Shown here: in pieces, positions 1-7,199 of the stretch
Layout of the letters: every line of letters begins with the position of its first letter
How positions within the stretch are numbered: position 1 is the stretch's first letter
Origin: an uncultured Eubacteriales bacterium
GTDB lineage: Bacteria; Bacillota; Clostridia; Oscillospirales; Acutalibacteraceae
DNA: 64,000 nucleotides
NCBI GenBank assembly: GCA_934511365.1
Contig: CAKSWC010000001.1
Location: forward strand, 62,001 to 126,000
Reading direction: 5' to 3'
Position numbers and translations under genes: made by a program
Notes under the pieces: model-generated
What the model was told of the DNA's origin: nothing
The model's database searches: none
Seen by the model: the letters and a program-made list of their open reading frames with translations, nothing else

Positions 1-872
1 AAAGCCTCGATAACATCCTGCTCGGTGATGATGACCTCGGTGTGATCGGTTCCGATATAATCGGCAACCTCCTTTGCATACTTGAGGTCTATGGCGTCGG
101 TACTCATACCAATGGCATATGTTTTGATTTTTTCCTTTGAAAGCTTTGCGGCAACGCTGCAAACAAGCGAGGAATCAAGACCGCCGGAAAGCAAAAAGCC
201 AACAGGAACATCGGAATCAAGGCGTTTTTCAATTCCGGCAACAAGCTTTTCGCGGATATTTTTGCACGCGGTTTCAACGTCGTCATAGATAATCTTTTGC
301 GGAACGCTGATATCGCAATAGCAAGTGAATTTTCCGTCCTTATAGTAATGACCGGGCGGAAAAGGCATGACCTCAACGCAAAGGCCGACAAGGTTTTTCG
401 CCTCGCTGGCAAAAAGCATTTTTCCGTCTTTATCAAGTCCGTAAAACAACGGTCTGATTCCGATAGGGTCACGCGCCGCAATGTATTCATGAGTTTTTCC
501 GTCATAAATTATGAGAGCAAACTCCGCGTCAAGCTTTTTGAACATATCCGTTCCGTATTCCTCATAAAGCGGCAAAAGCAGCTCACAGTCGGAATCGCTG
601 ACAAAAGTATAGCCCTTTTCAATAAGTTCCCTTTTGAGCTTTCTGAAGCCATAAAGTTCTCCGTTGCAGACAACAAAATTTCCGTTTTTTTCAAAGGGCT
701 GCATTCCGCTCTCCTCAACGCCCATAATTGCAAGGCGATGGAAGCCGAGGAAGCCCTTTCCCGTGTTTATCACACGGGACATATCAGGACCCCTGGACTT
801 TGTTTTTTCAAAGCCCTTTTCAAATTCTTCAAGCGGCAGCGTTTCGCCGCAGTATCCCATTATTGAGCACAT
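1..872 (-). CDS. asnB: Asparagine synthase (glutamine-hydrolysing), N-terminal part
   Basis: Makes asparagine from aspartate with ATP and glutamine, in the cytoplasm. The 290 codons seen start MCSIMGYCGE: Cys2 is the expected Ntn-type nucleophile of the glutaminase domain, exposed after Met removal. The glutaminase domain fills about residues 1-190, and the synthetase domain begins with the ATP pyrophosphatase P-loop SGGLDSS near residue 230. The gene runs off the left edge, so its C-terminus is missing. It lies 16 bases after glnN on the same strand, so the two probably form a nitrogen-assimilation operon read from the glnN promoter. Family assignment is firm; whether the enzyme is an asparagine synthetase or a relative amidating another substrate cannot be settled from the part seen. 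Confidence 0.93.
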   Translation of the reverse strand, partial: MCSIMGYCGETLPLEEFEKGFEKTKSRGPDMSRVINTGKGFLGFHRLAIMGVEESGMQPFEKNGNFVVCNGELYGFRKLKRELIEKGYTFVSDSDCELLLPLYEEYGTDMFKKLDAEFALIIYDGKTHEYIAARDPIGIRPLFYGLDKDGKMLFASEAKNLVGLCVEVMPFPPGHYYKDGKFTCYCDISVPQKIIYDDVETACKNIREKLVAGIEKRLDSDVPVGFLLSGGLDSSLVCSVAAKLSKEKIKTYAIGMSTDAIDLKYAKEVADYIGTDHTEVIITEQDVIEA

Positions 873-888
873 CGGGAATAACCACCTT

Positions 889-2979
889 TCATCTTACGGA
901 GAAAAGCAGCTCACCGTATGAGGGATACGGCCACTTCTCCTTCGGTGCAATCGTTTCAATTTCATCAACAGAGATTCTCAAAATTCTCATATCGTCCAGA
1001 ATCTTTGTCTTATAGAAATCCGCAAGCTCTGTGAAGCTTTCAATGGACTTTGAGGAAAGGAGGTCATCTTCAAGCTTTCTGACCGCTCTGTATGCCGCGC
1101 CCAGGAGAGCCGAAACACTCTTAACCGTCTCTTTTTCATAGGTGCAGTCCGCCTCAGGCATAAAGGCCGCTTTCTTTGCGGCGCCATCGGCAAGTTCACA
1201 GGAGAACCCGCTCATTGCCGGAAGAATGTCCTTTCTTACCATGTCAAGCATGGTGAGCGCTTCAATATTGATAACCTTGCAGTAGTTTTCAAGGCGAACC
1301 TCATGGCGCGCCGTAATTTCCGGAACGGTGAGAACCTTGTGGTCGGTGAAGAGCTTGACGTTTTTAACATCAAGCATATGAGCAAGAGCGTCCGGAGTGG
1401 TCTTGAGGTTTTTGAGTCCGCGTCTTTCCGCCTCGGCAATCCACGAATCGTCATAGCCGTCTCCGTTGAAAATGATGCGCTTATGCTCTTTTATCGTTCT
1501 CTTGATAAGATCATGGAGAGCACCTTCAAAGTCTTTTGCTCCCTCAAGTTCATCTGCAAACTGCTTGAGTTCTTCCGCAACGGAAGTGTTGAGAACGGTG
1601 TTTGCACAGGAAATTGACGATGCCGAACCAAGCATACGGAACTCAAACTTGTTGCCGGTGAAAGCAAAGGGGCTTGTTCTGTTTCTGTCGGTAGTATCTT
1701 TCGGGAATTTCGGAAGAGTGTGAACGCCGATTCTCATAAGCTCTTTTTGTCTTGGGTCAAAATGCTCGTCCTTTTCAATGGCATCAAGAATTTCCGAGAG
1801 GTCGGTGCCAAGGAACATTGAAACGATTGCCGGAGGAGCCTCGTTTGCTCCGAGTCTGTGGTCATTTCCGGCGGAGGCAACGGAAATTCTCAAAAGCTCC
1901 TGATATTCATCAACAGCCTTGATAACGGCGCAAAGGAAAAGCAAAAACTGCGCGTTTTCATAAGGCGTTTCGCCCGGCTCAAGGAGGTTAACTCCCGTAT
2001 CGGTTGAAATTGACCAGTTGTTATGCTTTCCGCTTCCGTTAACACCGGCAAACGGCTTTTCATGAAGCAGGCAAACCATTCCGTGCTTTTTTGCAACCTT
2101 CTGCATAATTTCCATTGTGAGCTGATTATGGTCGGCGGCAATGTTTGTTGTTGTGAAGATAGGCGCCATCTCATGCTGAGCCGGAGCAACCTCGTTATGC
2201 TCGGTCTTTGCAAGGACGCCAACTTTCCAAAGCTCTTCATTGAGGTCTTTCATGTATTCGGCAACACGGGGCTTTATGGCACCGAAATAGTGGTCGTCAA
2301 GCTCCTGTCCTTTCGGTGCACGGGCACCAAAAAGGGTTCTGCCGGTATAAATAAGGTCCTTGCGCTTGTTATACGCCTTTTCATCAACAAGGAAGTATTC
2401 CTGCTCGGGGCCAACGGTTGTTTTGACTGACTTTACATCATCATTTCCGAAAAGCTTCAGAACGCGCAGCGCTTGGCGGTTAATCGCTTCCATTGAACGC
2501 AGAAGTGCGGTTTTCTGGTCAAGAGCTTCGCCGCCGTATGAGCAGAAAACGGTGGGAATGCAAAGAACGCCGTCCTTAATGAAAGCGTAGCTTGTTGCGT
2601 CCCATGCGGTATAGCCTCTTGCCTCAAAGGTTGCACGCAGACCGCCGGAGGGGAAAGAGGAGGCATCCGGCTCACCCTTGATAAGTTCCTTTCCGGAGAA
2701 TTCCATTATGACCTTTCCGTTTTTCGGAGAAATAAAGCTGTCATGTTTTTCGGCGGTAACACCTGTCATCGGCTGGAACCAATGGGTAAAATGGGTTGCG
2801 CCCTTTTCAATCGCCCAATCCTTCATTGCGTTTGCAACAACATTGGCAACTCCGATTTCAAGATGCTTTCCATCCTTTATTGTTTTCTGAAGAATTTTAT
2901 AGGTATCCTTAGGCAATCTTGCTTCCATTGCCGCATCATCAAACACCATTGAGCCGAAGATTTCCGTTACACTTTTCAT
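889..2979 (-). CDS. glnN: Type III glutamine synthetase
   Basis: Condenses ammonia and glutamate to glutamine with ATP. At 696 residues it has the length of GSIII (about 700), not of GSI (about 440-470). The GSIII-typical N-terminus (EIFGSMVFDD) and the block KHNNWSIS, which carries the ammonium/glutamate-site region, are both intact, as is NRTSPFAFTGNKFEFR near residue 435. The ATG follows an AAGGAAG-like Shine-Dalgarno. The gene heads an apparent operon with asnB. It is preceded by a consensus promoter and a leader of about 150 nt with two terminator-like hairpins, so it is probably controlled by attenuation. Function is well supported by the family; the regulator is unknown. Confidence 0.96.
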   Translation of the reverse strand: MKSVTEIFGSMVFDDAAMEARLPKDTYKILQKTIKDGKHLEIGVANVVANAMKDWAIEKGATHFTHWFQPMTGVTAEKHDSFISPKNGKVIMEFSGKELIKGEPDASSFPSGGLRATFEARGYTAWDATSYAFIKDGVLCIPTVFCSYGGEALDQKTALLRSMEAINRQALRVLKLFGNDDVKSVKTTVGPEQEYFLVDEKAYNKRKDLIYTGRTLFGARAPKGQELDDHYFGAIKPRVAEYMKDLNEELWKVGVLAKTEHNEVAPAQHEMAPIFTTTNIAADHNQLTMEIMQKVAKKHGMVCLLHEKPFAGVNGSGKHNNWSISTDTGVNLLEPGETPYENAQFLLFLCAVIKAVDEYQELLRISVASAGNDHRLGANEAPPAIVSMFLGTDLSEILDAIEKDEHFDPRQKELMRIGVHTLPKFPKDTTDRNRTSPFAFTGNKFEFRMLGSASSISCANTVLNTSVAEELKQFADELEGAKDFEGALHDLIKRTIKEHKRIIFNGDGYDDSWIAEAERRGLKNLKTTPDALAHMLDVKNVKLFTDHKVLTVPEITARHEVRLENYCKVINIEALTMLDMVRKDILPAMSGFSCELADGAAKKAAFMPEADCTYEKETVKSVSALLGAAYRAVRKLEDDLLSSKSIESFTELADFYKTKILDDMRILRISVDEIETIAPKEKWPYPSYGELLFSVR

Positions 2980-3004
2980 TGCTAAAAACTTCCTTTCCGA
3001 TAAT

Positions 3005-3054
3005 AAAAAAGCGACAGAGACACACGCAGAAAACTGCGCGACGTCCTTGTCGCT
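3005..3054 (-). terminator. Terminator-like hairpin B in glnN leader
   Basis: On the minus strand AGCGACA pairs with TGTCGCT, with further pairing inside (GGAC/GTCT and CGCGCAG/CTGCGTG around a TTTT loop), followed by a run of six T. It lies only 25 nt before the glnN start codon, inside the leader, so it is an attenuator rather than the end of an upstream gene. Confidence 0.75.
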
Positions 3055-3078
3055 GTTTTTTTACATATTAAATTAAAA

Positions 3079-3122
3079 GACAAAAGCCGCAGACAACTTT
3101 CATTGTCCGCGGCTCCCTTGTC
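3079..3122 (-). promoter_or_regulatory. Hairpin A in glnN leader
   Basis: On the minus strand GCCGC-GACAA pairs with TTGTC-GCGGC around the hexaloop TGAAAG, with an outer GACAA/TTGTC pairing, and is followed by TTTTGTCTTTT. It starts almost at the predicted transcription start and shares the opening sequence GCGACAAGG with hairpin B. It could be a first terminator or part of an antitermination switch. Confidence 0.65.
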
Positions 3123-3136
3123 GCTTTATGCTGTGT

Positions 3137-3165
3137 ATTCTACCACCGGCATTTTTGTTTGTCAA
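3137..3165 (-). promoter_or_regulatory. Promoter of glnN-asnB
   Basis: Minus strand TTGACA, 17 bases, TAGAAT: a near-consensus sigma-A promoter. Predicted transcription starts around 3130, so hairpins A and B make up the leader. Confidence 0.85.
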
Positions 3166-3326
3166 GGGGTTTTTGAAAATTTTTCAAAAGTTTTTTGCCG
3201 CAGTTCACCGCTTTGAAAGGTAACCGGAAAAGCAGCGTGTTGCAAGCGAACAGGAATTCTTGTTTCTGACCGCAAAGGCGAGCGTTCGGTGCTATATTTT
3301 TTCGGCTGTTAAAAACAGTCGGAGCA
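3166..3326. other. Intergenic sequence without recognised gene
   Basis: Between the glnN promoter and the small ribbon-helix-helix gene. It holds a short AT-rich palindrome (CTTTTGAAAA / TTTTTCAAAAG, about 3172-3192) upstream of the glnN -35 and a weak inverted repeat near 3303-3323 without a T-tract. Nothing else supported. Confidence 0.5.
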
Positions 3327-3527
3327 TTATTTCTTTATAGCCTTGATTATGTCATCAGGCAAATCAATTTTTCCGTCCTTCTCCTCAAACTCGCGTATAC
3401 ACTGGCGGATTAGGTATAAAACTTGACCGTTTGCACTTCTGCCTTCATATTTTGCAATATAATGCAGTTTGTAATGAAGCTCCGGATCAATTTCAAGCCC
3501 AAGATGCTTGTTGGTTTTGTTTCTCAT
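3327..3527 (-). CDS. Small ribbon-helix-helix type protein
   Basis: 66 residues if started at the ATG at 3527, which has GGAG eight bases upstream; a longer frame to 3584 lacks such a site. The sequence LGLEIDPELHYKLHYIAKYEGRSANGQV, seen in pieces (LGLEID, then LHYIAKYEGRS), matches the beta-strand plus helix-turn-helix layout of Arc/MetJ ribbon-helix-helix DNA-binding proteins. It is AT-rich compared with the neighbouring ribosomal and nitrogen genes, which suggests transfer. It is divergent from the SLOG-fold gene at 3631 and the 103-bp space between them holds two inverted repeats that could be its operators. It might act as autorepressor or antitoxin; no toxin of a known family is next to it. 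Confidence 0.6.
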   Translation of the reverse strand: MRNKTNKHLGLEIDPELHYKLHYIAKYEGRSANGQVLYLIRQCIREFEEKDGKIDLPDDIIKAIKK

Positions 3528-3539
3528 AATATATCTCCA

Positions 3540-3573
3540 AATAATCTTATTTTGGGTATATTTTAAGATTATT
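3540..3573. promoter_or_regulatory. 10-bp inverted repeat, possible operator
   Basis: AATAATCTTA at 3540-3549 and its exact reverse complement TAAGATTATT at 3564-3573, 14 bases apart, in the divergent region just upstream of the ribbon-helix-helix gene. Such proteins commonly bind repeated half-sites in their own promoter; binding here is inference. Confidence 0.45.
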
Positions 3574-3592
3574 CTGTGATACAATGTGCGGT

Positions 3593-3613
3593 GTATACTT
3601 AAATCAAGTATAC
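3593..3613. promoter_or_regulatory. 8-bp inverted repeat, possible operator
   Basis: GTATACTT, five bases, AAGTATAC, exactly complementary, 17 bases before the start codon of the SLOG-fold gene and including a TATACT that could be its -10 box. Operator or short hairpin. Confidence 0.45.
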
Positions 3614-3630
3614 TATTTAGGAGGTATATT

Positions 3631-3963
3631 ATGAAAGTTGCAATAATTGGTTCGCGTCAACTTGAAATAGAAAACTTGAGCGAATATATCCCATTAACAA
3701 CAACTGAAATTGTTTCCGGAGGTGCAAAAGGCATTGATACATGTGCTAAAAAGTATGCAATATCAGCAAATATAAAACTGACAGAATTTTTACCTGACTA
3801 CTCTAAATATGGTAAAAGCGCACCTTTATATAGAAATCTAAAAATAATTGCTTATGCTGATGAAATTATCGCCTTTTGGGACGGTAAATCACGGGGAACA
3901 AAGTTTGTTATTGATAACGCACTGAAGCAAAATAAAAAAACCGCTATTATAATATGCAAATAA
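3631..3963 (+). CDS. SLOG-family (YspA/DprA-like Rossmann) protein
   Basis: 110 residues; the start is set by AGGAGG seven to eight bases before the ATG. The order MKVAIIGSR at the N-terminus, IVSGGAKGIDTCA near residue 29, and DEIIAFWDGKSRGT near residue 80 is that of the SLOG nucleotide-binding fold (DUF2493/YspA and DprA-like proteins), with the glycine-rich loops intact. SLOG proteins bind nucleotides or nucleotide-derived ligands and appear in DNA processing, lonely-guy type hydrolysis and defence systems; the ligand here is unknown. AT-rich codon use sets it apart from its neighbours. It is divergently paired with the small DNA-binding protein at 3327 and converges on rplL across a shared terminator. 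Confidence 0.7.
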   Translation: MKVAIIGSRQLEIENLSEYIPLTTTEIVSGGAKGIDTCAKKYAISANIKLTEFLPDYSKYGKSAPLYRNLKIIAYADEIIAFWDGKSRGTKFVIDNALKQNKKTAIIICK

Positions 3964-3975
3964 TATAGCAACACA

Positions 3976-4007
3976 AAAACCGCCGACCTTTTCCGGTCAG
4001 CGGTTTT
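3976..4007. terminator. Bidirectional terminator between SLOG gene and rplL
   Basis: AAAACCGCCGACC and GGTCAGCGGTTTT form a GC-rich hairpin with A and T runs on opposite sides, so it can stop both the SLOG gene (+) and rplL (-). Confidence 0.8.
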
Positions 4008-4026
4008 AAGTATCACTAAAAATTGA

Positions 4027-4398
4027 TTATTTAAGGGTAGCCTTTGCGCCAGCTTCTTCAAGCTTAGCCTTAGCAGCTTCAGCGTCGTCCTTGCTCATAG
4101 CTTCCTTAATTACCTTCGGAGCGCCGTCAACGGCTTCCTTAGCTTCCTTAAGGCCAAGACCGGTGAGCTCACGAACAGCCTTGATAACAGCAATCTTGTT
4201 TGCGCCAACTTCGGTAAGTTCAAGGTCAAACTCAGTCTTTTCTTCAGCAGCGGCAGCAGCTTCAACCGGGCCGGCAGCAACAACAGCAGCAGCAGCGGAA
4301 ACGCCGAATTCATCTTCAACAGCGTGAACAAGCTCTGAAAGCTCAAGGACTGTCAAAGTTTTCAAAGTATCAATAATAGCAGTAATTTTTTCTGACAT
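4027..4398 (-). CDS. rplL: 50S ribosomal protein L7/L12
   Basis: Stalk protein that recruits translation factors to the ribosome. 123 residues, normal for bacteria: N-terminal dimerisation helices (about 1-35), an alanine-rich hinge (about 36-55) and the globular C-terminal domain with the conserved run GLGLKEAKEAVDGAPKVIKE in the factor-binding face. A good Shine-Dalgarno (GGAGG) precedes the ATG. It follows rplJ by 42 bases and is probably read from the rplJ promoter. Unusually, rpoB does not follow: the gene ends at a strong terminator and a convergent unrelated gene. Confidence 0.98.
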   Translation of the reverse strand: MSEKITAIIDTLKTLTVLELSELVHAVEDEFGVSAAAAVVAAGPVEAAAAAEEKTEFDLELTEVGANKIAVIKAVRELTGLGLKEAKEAVDGAPKVIKEAMSKDDAEAAKAKLEEAGAKATLK

Positions 4399-4440
4399 GG
4401 TAATTATACCTCCAATTTGTTAATATTAAGAAAAATTGTC

Positions 4441-4980
4441 TCACGCTTCTGCGGGAGCTTCGGCAGCTTCCTCTGCGGGAGCAGCTTCGCCGTCCTTGTC
4501 AACAATAGCCTGAACAGCACGGGCGAAAGCGGAGATCGGAGCCTGGAAGGCGCCGAGTACCTGAGCAAGAAGAACTTCACGCGAGGGAAGTTTTGCAAGT
4601 CCGGTAATCTTTGCAACGTCGATAACTTCTTTGTCAATGAAGCCGTTTTTAACTTCAAAGCCGTTGTGTGTGTCTGCAAACTTGCAAAGAATGCGAGCAG
4701 CAGCAACGTAATCATCTGCACTGGTAGCGATAGCGGTTGTTCCGTCAAGAACAGCCTCAAGACCATTGAGTTCAGTCTCACCGATTGCAAGGCGAAGAAG
4801 GGTGTTTTTAACAACCGTGTATTCAACGCCTGCCTCACGAAGCTCCTTACGCAGAGCTGTGTCATCGGTAACGGTGATGCCCTTGTAATCAACGATTACG
4901 CCGGCGCACGCCGCGTTAAGACGAGCAACAAGACCTTCAACGATCTGCTTTTTCTGTTCCAAAACTTTTGCGCTTGGCAA
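4441..4980 (-). CDS. rplJ: 50S ribosomal protein L10
   Basis: Anchors the L7/L12 dimers to 23S rRNA and represses its own mRNA. 179 residues, starting MPSAKVLEQKKQIV after an AGGAGGTG Shine-Dalgarno. The N-terminal RNA-binding region holds the usual VDYKGITV and VVKNTLLRLA segments; the C-terminus has an Ala/Glu-rich extension (about the last 15 residues). Its leader carries an L10-type autoregulatory element and an attenuator hairpin, as in other Firmicutes. Forms a two-gene unit with rplL. Confidence 0.98.
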   Translation of the reverse strand: MPSAKVLEQKKQIVEGLVARLNAACAGVIVDYKGITVTDDTALRKELREAGVEYTVVKNTLLRLAIGETELNGLEAVLDGTTAIATSADDYVAAARILCKFADTHNGFEVKNGFIDKEVIDVAKITGLAKLPSREVLLAQVLGAFQAPISAFARAVQAIVDKDGEAAPAEEAAEAPAEA

Positions 4981-5044
4981 GATGAATTCACCTCCTGAAA
5001 AAATTTGGTTTTCAGCCGTACCCTTAAAGGTGATAATATAAAAA

Positions 5045-5076
5045 GCGCCTTTTCATAGAAAGCCGAGAAAAGGCGC
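5045..5076 (-). terminator. Attenuator terminator in rplJ leader
   Basis: Minus strand GCGCCTTTTC, 12-base loop, GAAAAGGCGC followed by TTTTTAT, about 65 nt before the rplJ start. In L10 leaders a terminator in this place stops transcription when L10/L12 is in excess. Confidence 0.8.
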
Positions 5077-5178
5077 AACATAAGACAATCAAAATTGAAA
5101 TTATGCTGAAATTACCTCGGCAGGCGGCAAGGAACTTGCCTTTAAGAAATCACCTGCTGTCTTAGGGGGACAGCTTGA
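5045..5178 (-). ncRNA. Ribosomal protein L10 leader
   Basis: The minus strand holds the L10-leader signature: GACAGCAGGTGA, an intervening stem with GGCAAGTTCCTTGCC, then CCTGCCGAGGTAATT, which closes the element, followed by the attenuator. The layout and sequence match the Firmicutes L10 (rplJL) leader family, in which L10-L12 binds the kink-turn region to favour termination. Confidence 0.8.
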
Positions 5179-5180
5179 TT

Positions 5181-5209
5181 ATTATACCGCATGGCGAAAG
5201 CCATGTCAA
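5181..5209 (-). promoter_or_regulatory. Promoter of rplJ-rplL
   Basis: Minus strand TTGACA, 17 bases, TATAAT: a perfect sigma-A consensus directly upstream of the L10 leader, making rplJ-rplL independent of the rplKA unit. Confidence 0.92.
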
Positions 5210-5257
5210 GTATTTTTTTCAAATTGCCCCCAAAAAAAGAGGCAATTATTCCGCGAA

Positions 5258-5968
5258 TCAGCCCTGAGCGGCAGTTGAACCGACCTTAGCCGGGTTGATG
5301 CGGATTCCGGGGCCCATTGTTGCGGTAACAACGCAGGAGCGGATATACTGACCCTTTGCTGACGCGGGCTTAGCCTTAATGATAGCGTCAAGAAGGGTTG
5401 TGAAGTTTTCGTTAAGCTTATCCTTGCCGAATGAAGCCTTGCCAATCGGGCAATGAATGATGTTGGTCTTATCAAGACGATATTCAATCTTACCGGCCTT
5501 AGCGTCGGTAACAGCCTGGGCGACGTTCGGAGTAACGGTACCAGCCTTGGGAGAAGGCATAAGTCCGCGCGGTCCGAGAATCTTACCGAGACGGCCAACG
5601 AGTCCCATCATGTTGGGAGCGGCGATTGCAACGTCAAATTCCATCCAGCCCTCGCCCTGAATTCTTGCAACAAGATCTTCAGCGCCAACAACTTCTGCAC
5701 CGGCAGCCTCAGCTGCTTTTGCATCATCGCCTTTTGCGAAAACGGCAACGCGAACTTTTTTACCGGTTCCGTTCGGAAGAACAACGGCGCCGCGAACCTG
5801 CTGGTCGGCGTGACGGGAGTCAACACCGAGGCGGATATGAGCTTCGATTGTTTCATCAAATTTTGCGGTTGCGGTCTTTACTGTGAGTTCGAGAGCGTCC
5901 GCAGGATCATAAAGTGTTGCTCTGTCAAAAAGCTTTGCGCTTTCAACATACTTTTTTCCATGTTTCAT
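5258..5968 (-). CDS. rplA: 50S ribosomal protein L1
   Basis: Forms the mobile L1 stalk that moves E-site tRNA. 236 residues, full length for the family. Recognised by the conserved segments LPNGTGKKVRVAVF, GRLGKILGPRGLMPSPKAGT and the C-terminal MGPGIRIN. Starts MKHGKKYVE after a GGAGGA Shine-Dalgarno, 55 bases behind rplK. The segment after the stop holds a hairpin (about 5222-5250) without a clear T-tract. Confidence 0.98.
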   Translation of the reverse strand: MKHGKKYVESAKLFDRATLYDPADALELTVKTATAKFDETIEAHIRLGVDSRHADQQVRGAVVLPNGTGKKVRVAVFAKGDDAKAAEAAGAEVVGAEDLVARIQGEGWMEFDVAIAAPNMMGLVGRLGKILGPRGLMPSPKAGTVTPNVAQAVTDAKAGKIEYRLDKTNIIHCPIGKASFGKDKLNENFTTLLDAIIKAKPASAKGQYIRSCVVTATMGPGIRINPAKVGSTAAQG

Positions 5969-6023
5969 AATTTCATCCTCCTATAGAGTGGTTAATCGGA
6001 TTTTTCCTCCCACCCGGAAGCAT

Positions 6024-6449
6024 TCAGTCAGCGACTACAATGCCCATGCTGCGAGCAGTTCCGGCTATCATACTCATAGCGCTTTCAATGCTTGCAGCGT
6101 TGAGATCGGGCATCTTCTGCTCTGCGATCTTTCTAACCTGCTCACCGGTAATTGTTGCGACCTTGGTTCTGTTCGGAACACCTGAACCGCTTTCGATTCC
6201 GCAAGCCTTTTTGATAAGGACTGCCGCCGGCGGAGTTTTGGTTACGAATGAGAATGTGTGGTCGGCATAAACTGTGATGACAACGGGAATGATGAGACCG
6301 ATGTCATTTTTTGTACGCTCGTTGAATTCCTTTGTGAAAGCCATGATGTTAACACCGTGCTGGCCGAGAGCCGGTCCAACGGGCGGTGCCGGAGTAGCCT
6401 TACCTGCGGGAATCTGGAGCTTAATTAAGCCTACAACCTTTTGAGCCAT
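6024..6449 (-). CDS. rplK: 50S ribosomal protein L11
   Basis: Binds the GTPase-associated region of 23S rRNA; also needed for stringent-response sensing. 141 residues, the usual length. The start MAQKVVGLIKLQI has an AGGTG Shine-Dalgarno; a longer upstream reading has none and crosses leader hairpins. Conserved IPAGKATPAPPVGPALGQHG and the SMGIVV C-terminus are intact. Followed by rplA. The 156-base gap after nusG is unusually long for this operon and is structured. Confidence 0.98.
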   Translation of the reverse strand: MAQKVVGLIKLQIPAGKATPAPPVGPALGQHGVNIMAFTKEFNERTKNDIGLIIPVVITVYADHTFSFVTKTPPAAVLIKKACGIESGSGVPNRTKVATITGEQVRKIAEQKMPDLNAASIESAMSMIAGTARSMGIVVAD

Positions 6450-6512
6450 TTTTTGCACCTCCAAATATATGTGGTTGATGGCGACTTGCATGAGTTTTGC
6501 AAATCTCCCACA

Positions 6513-6568
6513 GGGAACAAAAGCGTTCCCTCGTACTCTGCAAAGCCTAAAAATCAGGCACAGAGTAC
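6513..6568 (-). promoter_or_regulatory. Structured rplK leader with two hairpins
   Basis: Two adjacent inverted repeats between nusG and rplK: GTACTCTG / CAGAGTAC (6533-6540 with 6561-6568), extended inside by GCCT/AGGC, and GGGAAC / GTTCCC (6513-6530). No T-tract follows, so they are not terminators. In other bacteria L1 represses rplKA by binding a leader RNA; whether these hairpins do that is inference. Confidence 0.4.
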
Positions 6569-6605
6569 CAGTCATAATAAACGGCAAAAGCCGAAAATTA
6601 TCACA

Positions 6606-7175
6606 TTAATCAACTGCGACCTCAATCTGGTCGAGTTCAAGCTCAACGGGAGTCTCCCTGCCGAGCATTGAGATCATGACAACAACAACCTGCTTGGTCA
6701 AATCAATGCTGTCAACAATACCGCTATAGCCATCGAACGGACCGCTAAGAATATTGACAAGGTCTCCGACCTTGTAATTGACCTCAACGGATCTCTGTTC
6801 AATTCCGAGCTTGACAACCTCCTCGTCTGTGAGGGGAACGGGTTTGCTTCCCGGGCCGACAAAACCGGTAACACCGCGCGTATTGCGGATAACGTACCAC
6901 GCCTCATCGGTCATGGTGAGCTCCTCATCTTCAAACTCGCTGCGCTTTCTGTATGCGCAGGCAACCTTGACCATAACATATCCGGGGAAGAGCTTGCGCT
7001 CAACCTCTTTTTTGCTGTCATCCTTAATCTCGGTAACGATCTCCGTTGGAATTTTCACCTCGAAGATCTGATCTTGCATCTTGCGGTTTTCAACAACCGT
7101 TTCGATGTTTGAGGCTACTTTGTTTTCGTAGCCCGAATAGGTGTGCACAACAAACCATCTGGCGTTATCTGCCAT
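6606..7175 (-). CDS. nusG: Transcription termination/antitermination factor NusG
   Basis: Binds RNA polymerase and couples it to Rho or the ribosome. 189 residues: NGN domain with WFVVHTYSGYE at the start and FPGYVMVK near residue 65, then a KOW domain with VGDLVNILSGPFDGYSGIV near residue 137. No extra domain. Located between secE and rplK in the standard order. Confidence 0.98.
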   Translation of the reverse strand: MADNARWFVVHTYSGYENKVASNIETVVENRKMQDQIFEVKIPTEIVTEIKDDSKKEVERKLFPGYVMVKVACAYRKRSEFEDEELTMTDEAWYVIRNTRGVTGFVGPGSKPVPLTDEEVVKLGIEQRSVEVNYKVGDLVNILSGPFDGYSGIVDSIDLTKQVVVVMISMLGRETPVELELDQIEVAVD

Positions 7176-7199
7176 CGTTACACCTCCGGAAAAACTGAA

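Noticed and set aside
3079..3122. ANTAR-type tandem hairpin in the glnN leader
   Set aside because: Known ANTAR targets have hexaloops with A at position 1 and G at position 4; the loops here are TGAAAG and TTTT, so the label was not applied, though a tandem-hairpin switch remains possible.
4896..5081. 61-residue frame in the rplJ leader
   Set aside because: Lies across the L10 leader attenuator; explained by the RNA structure.
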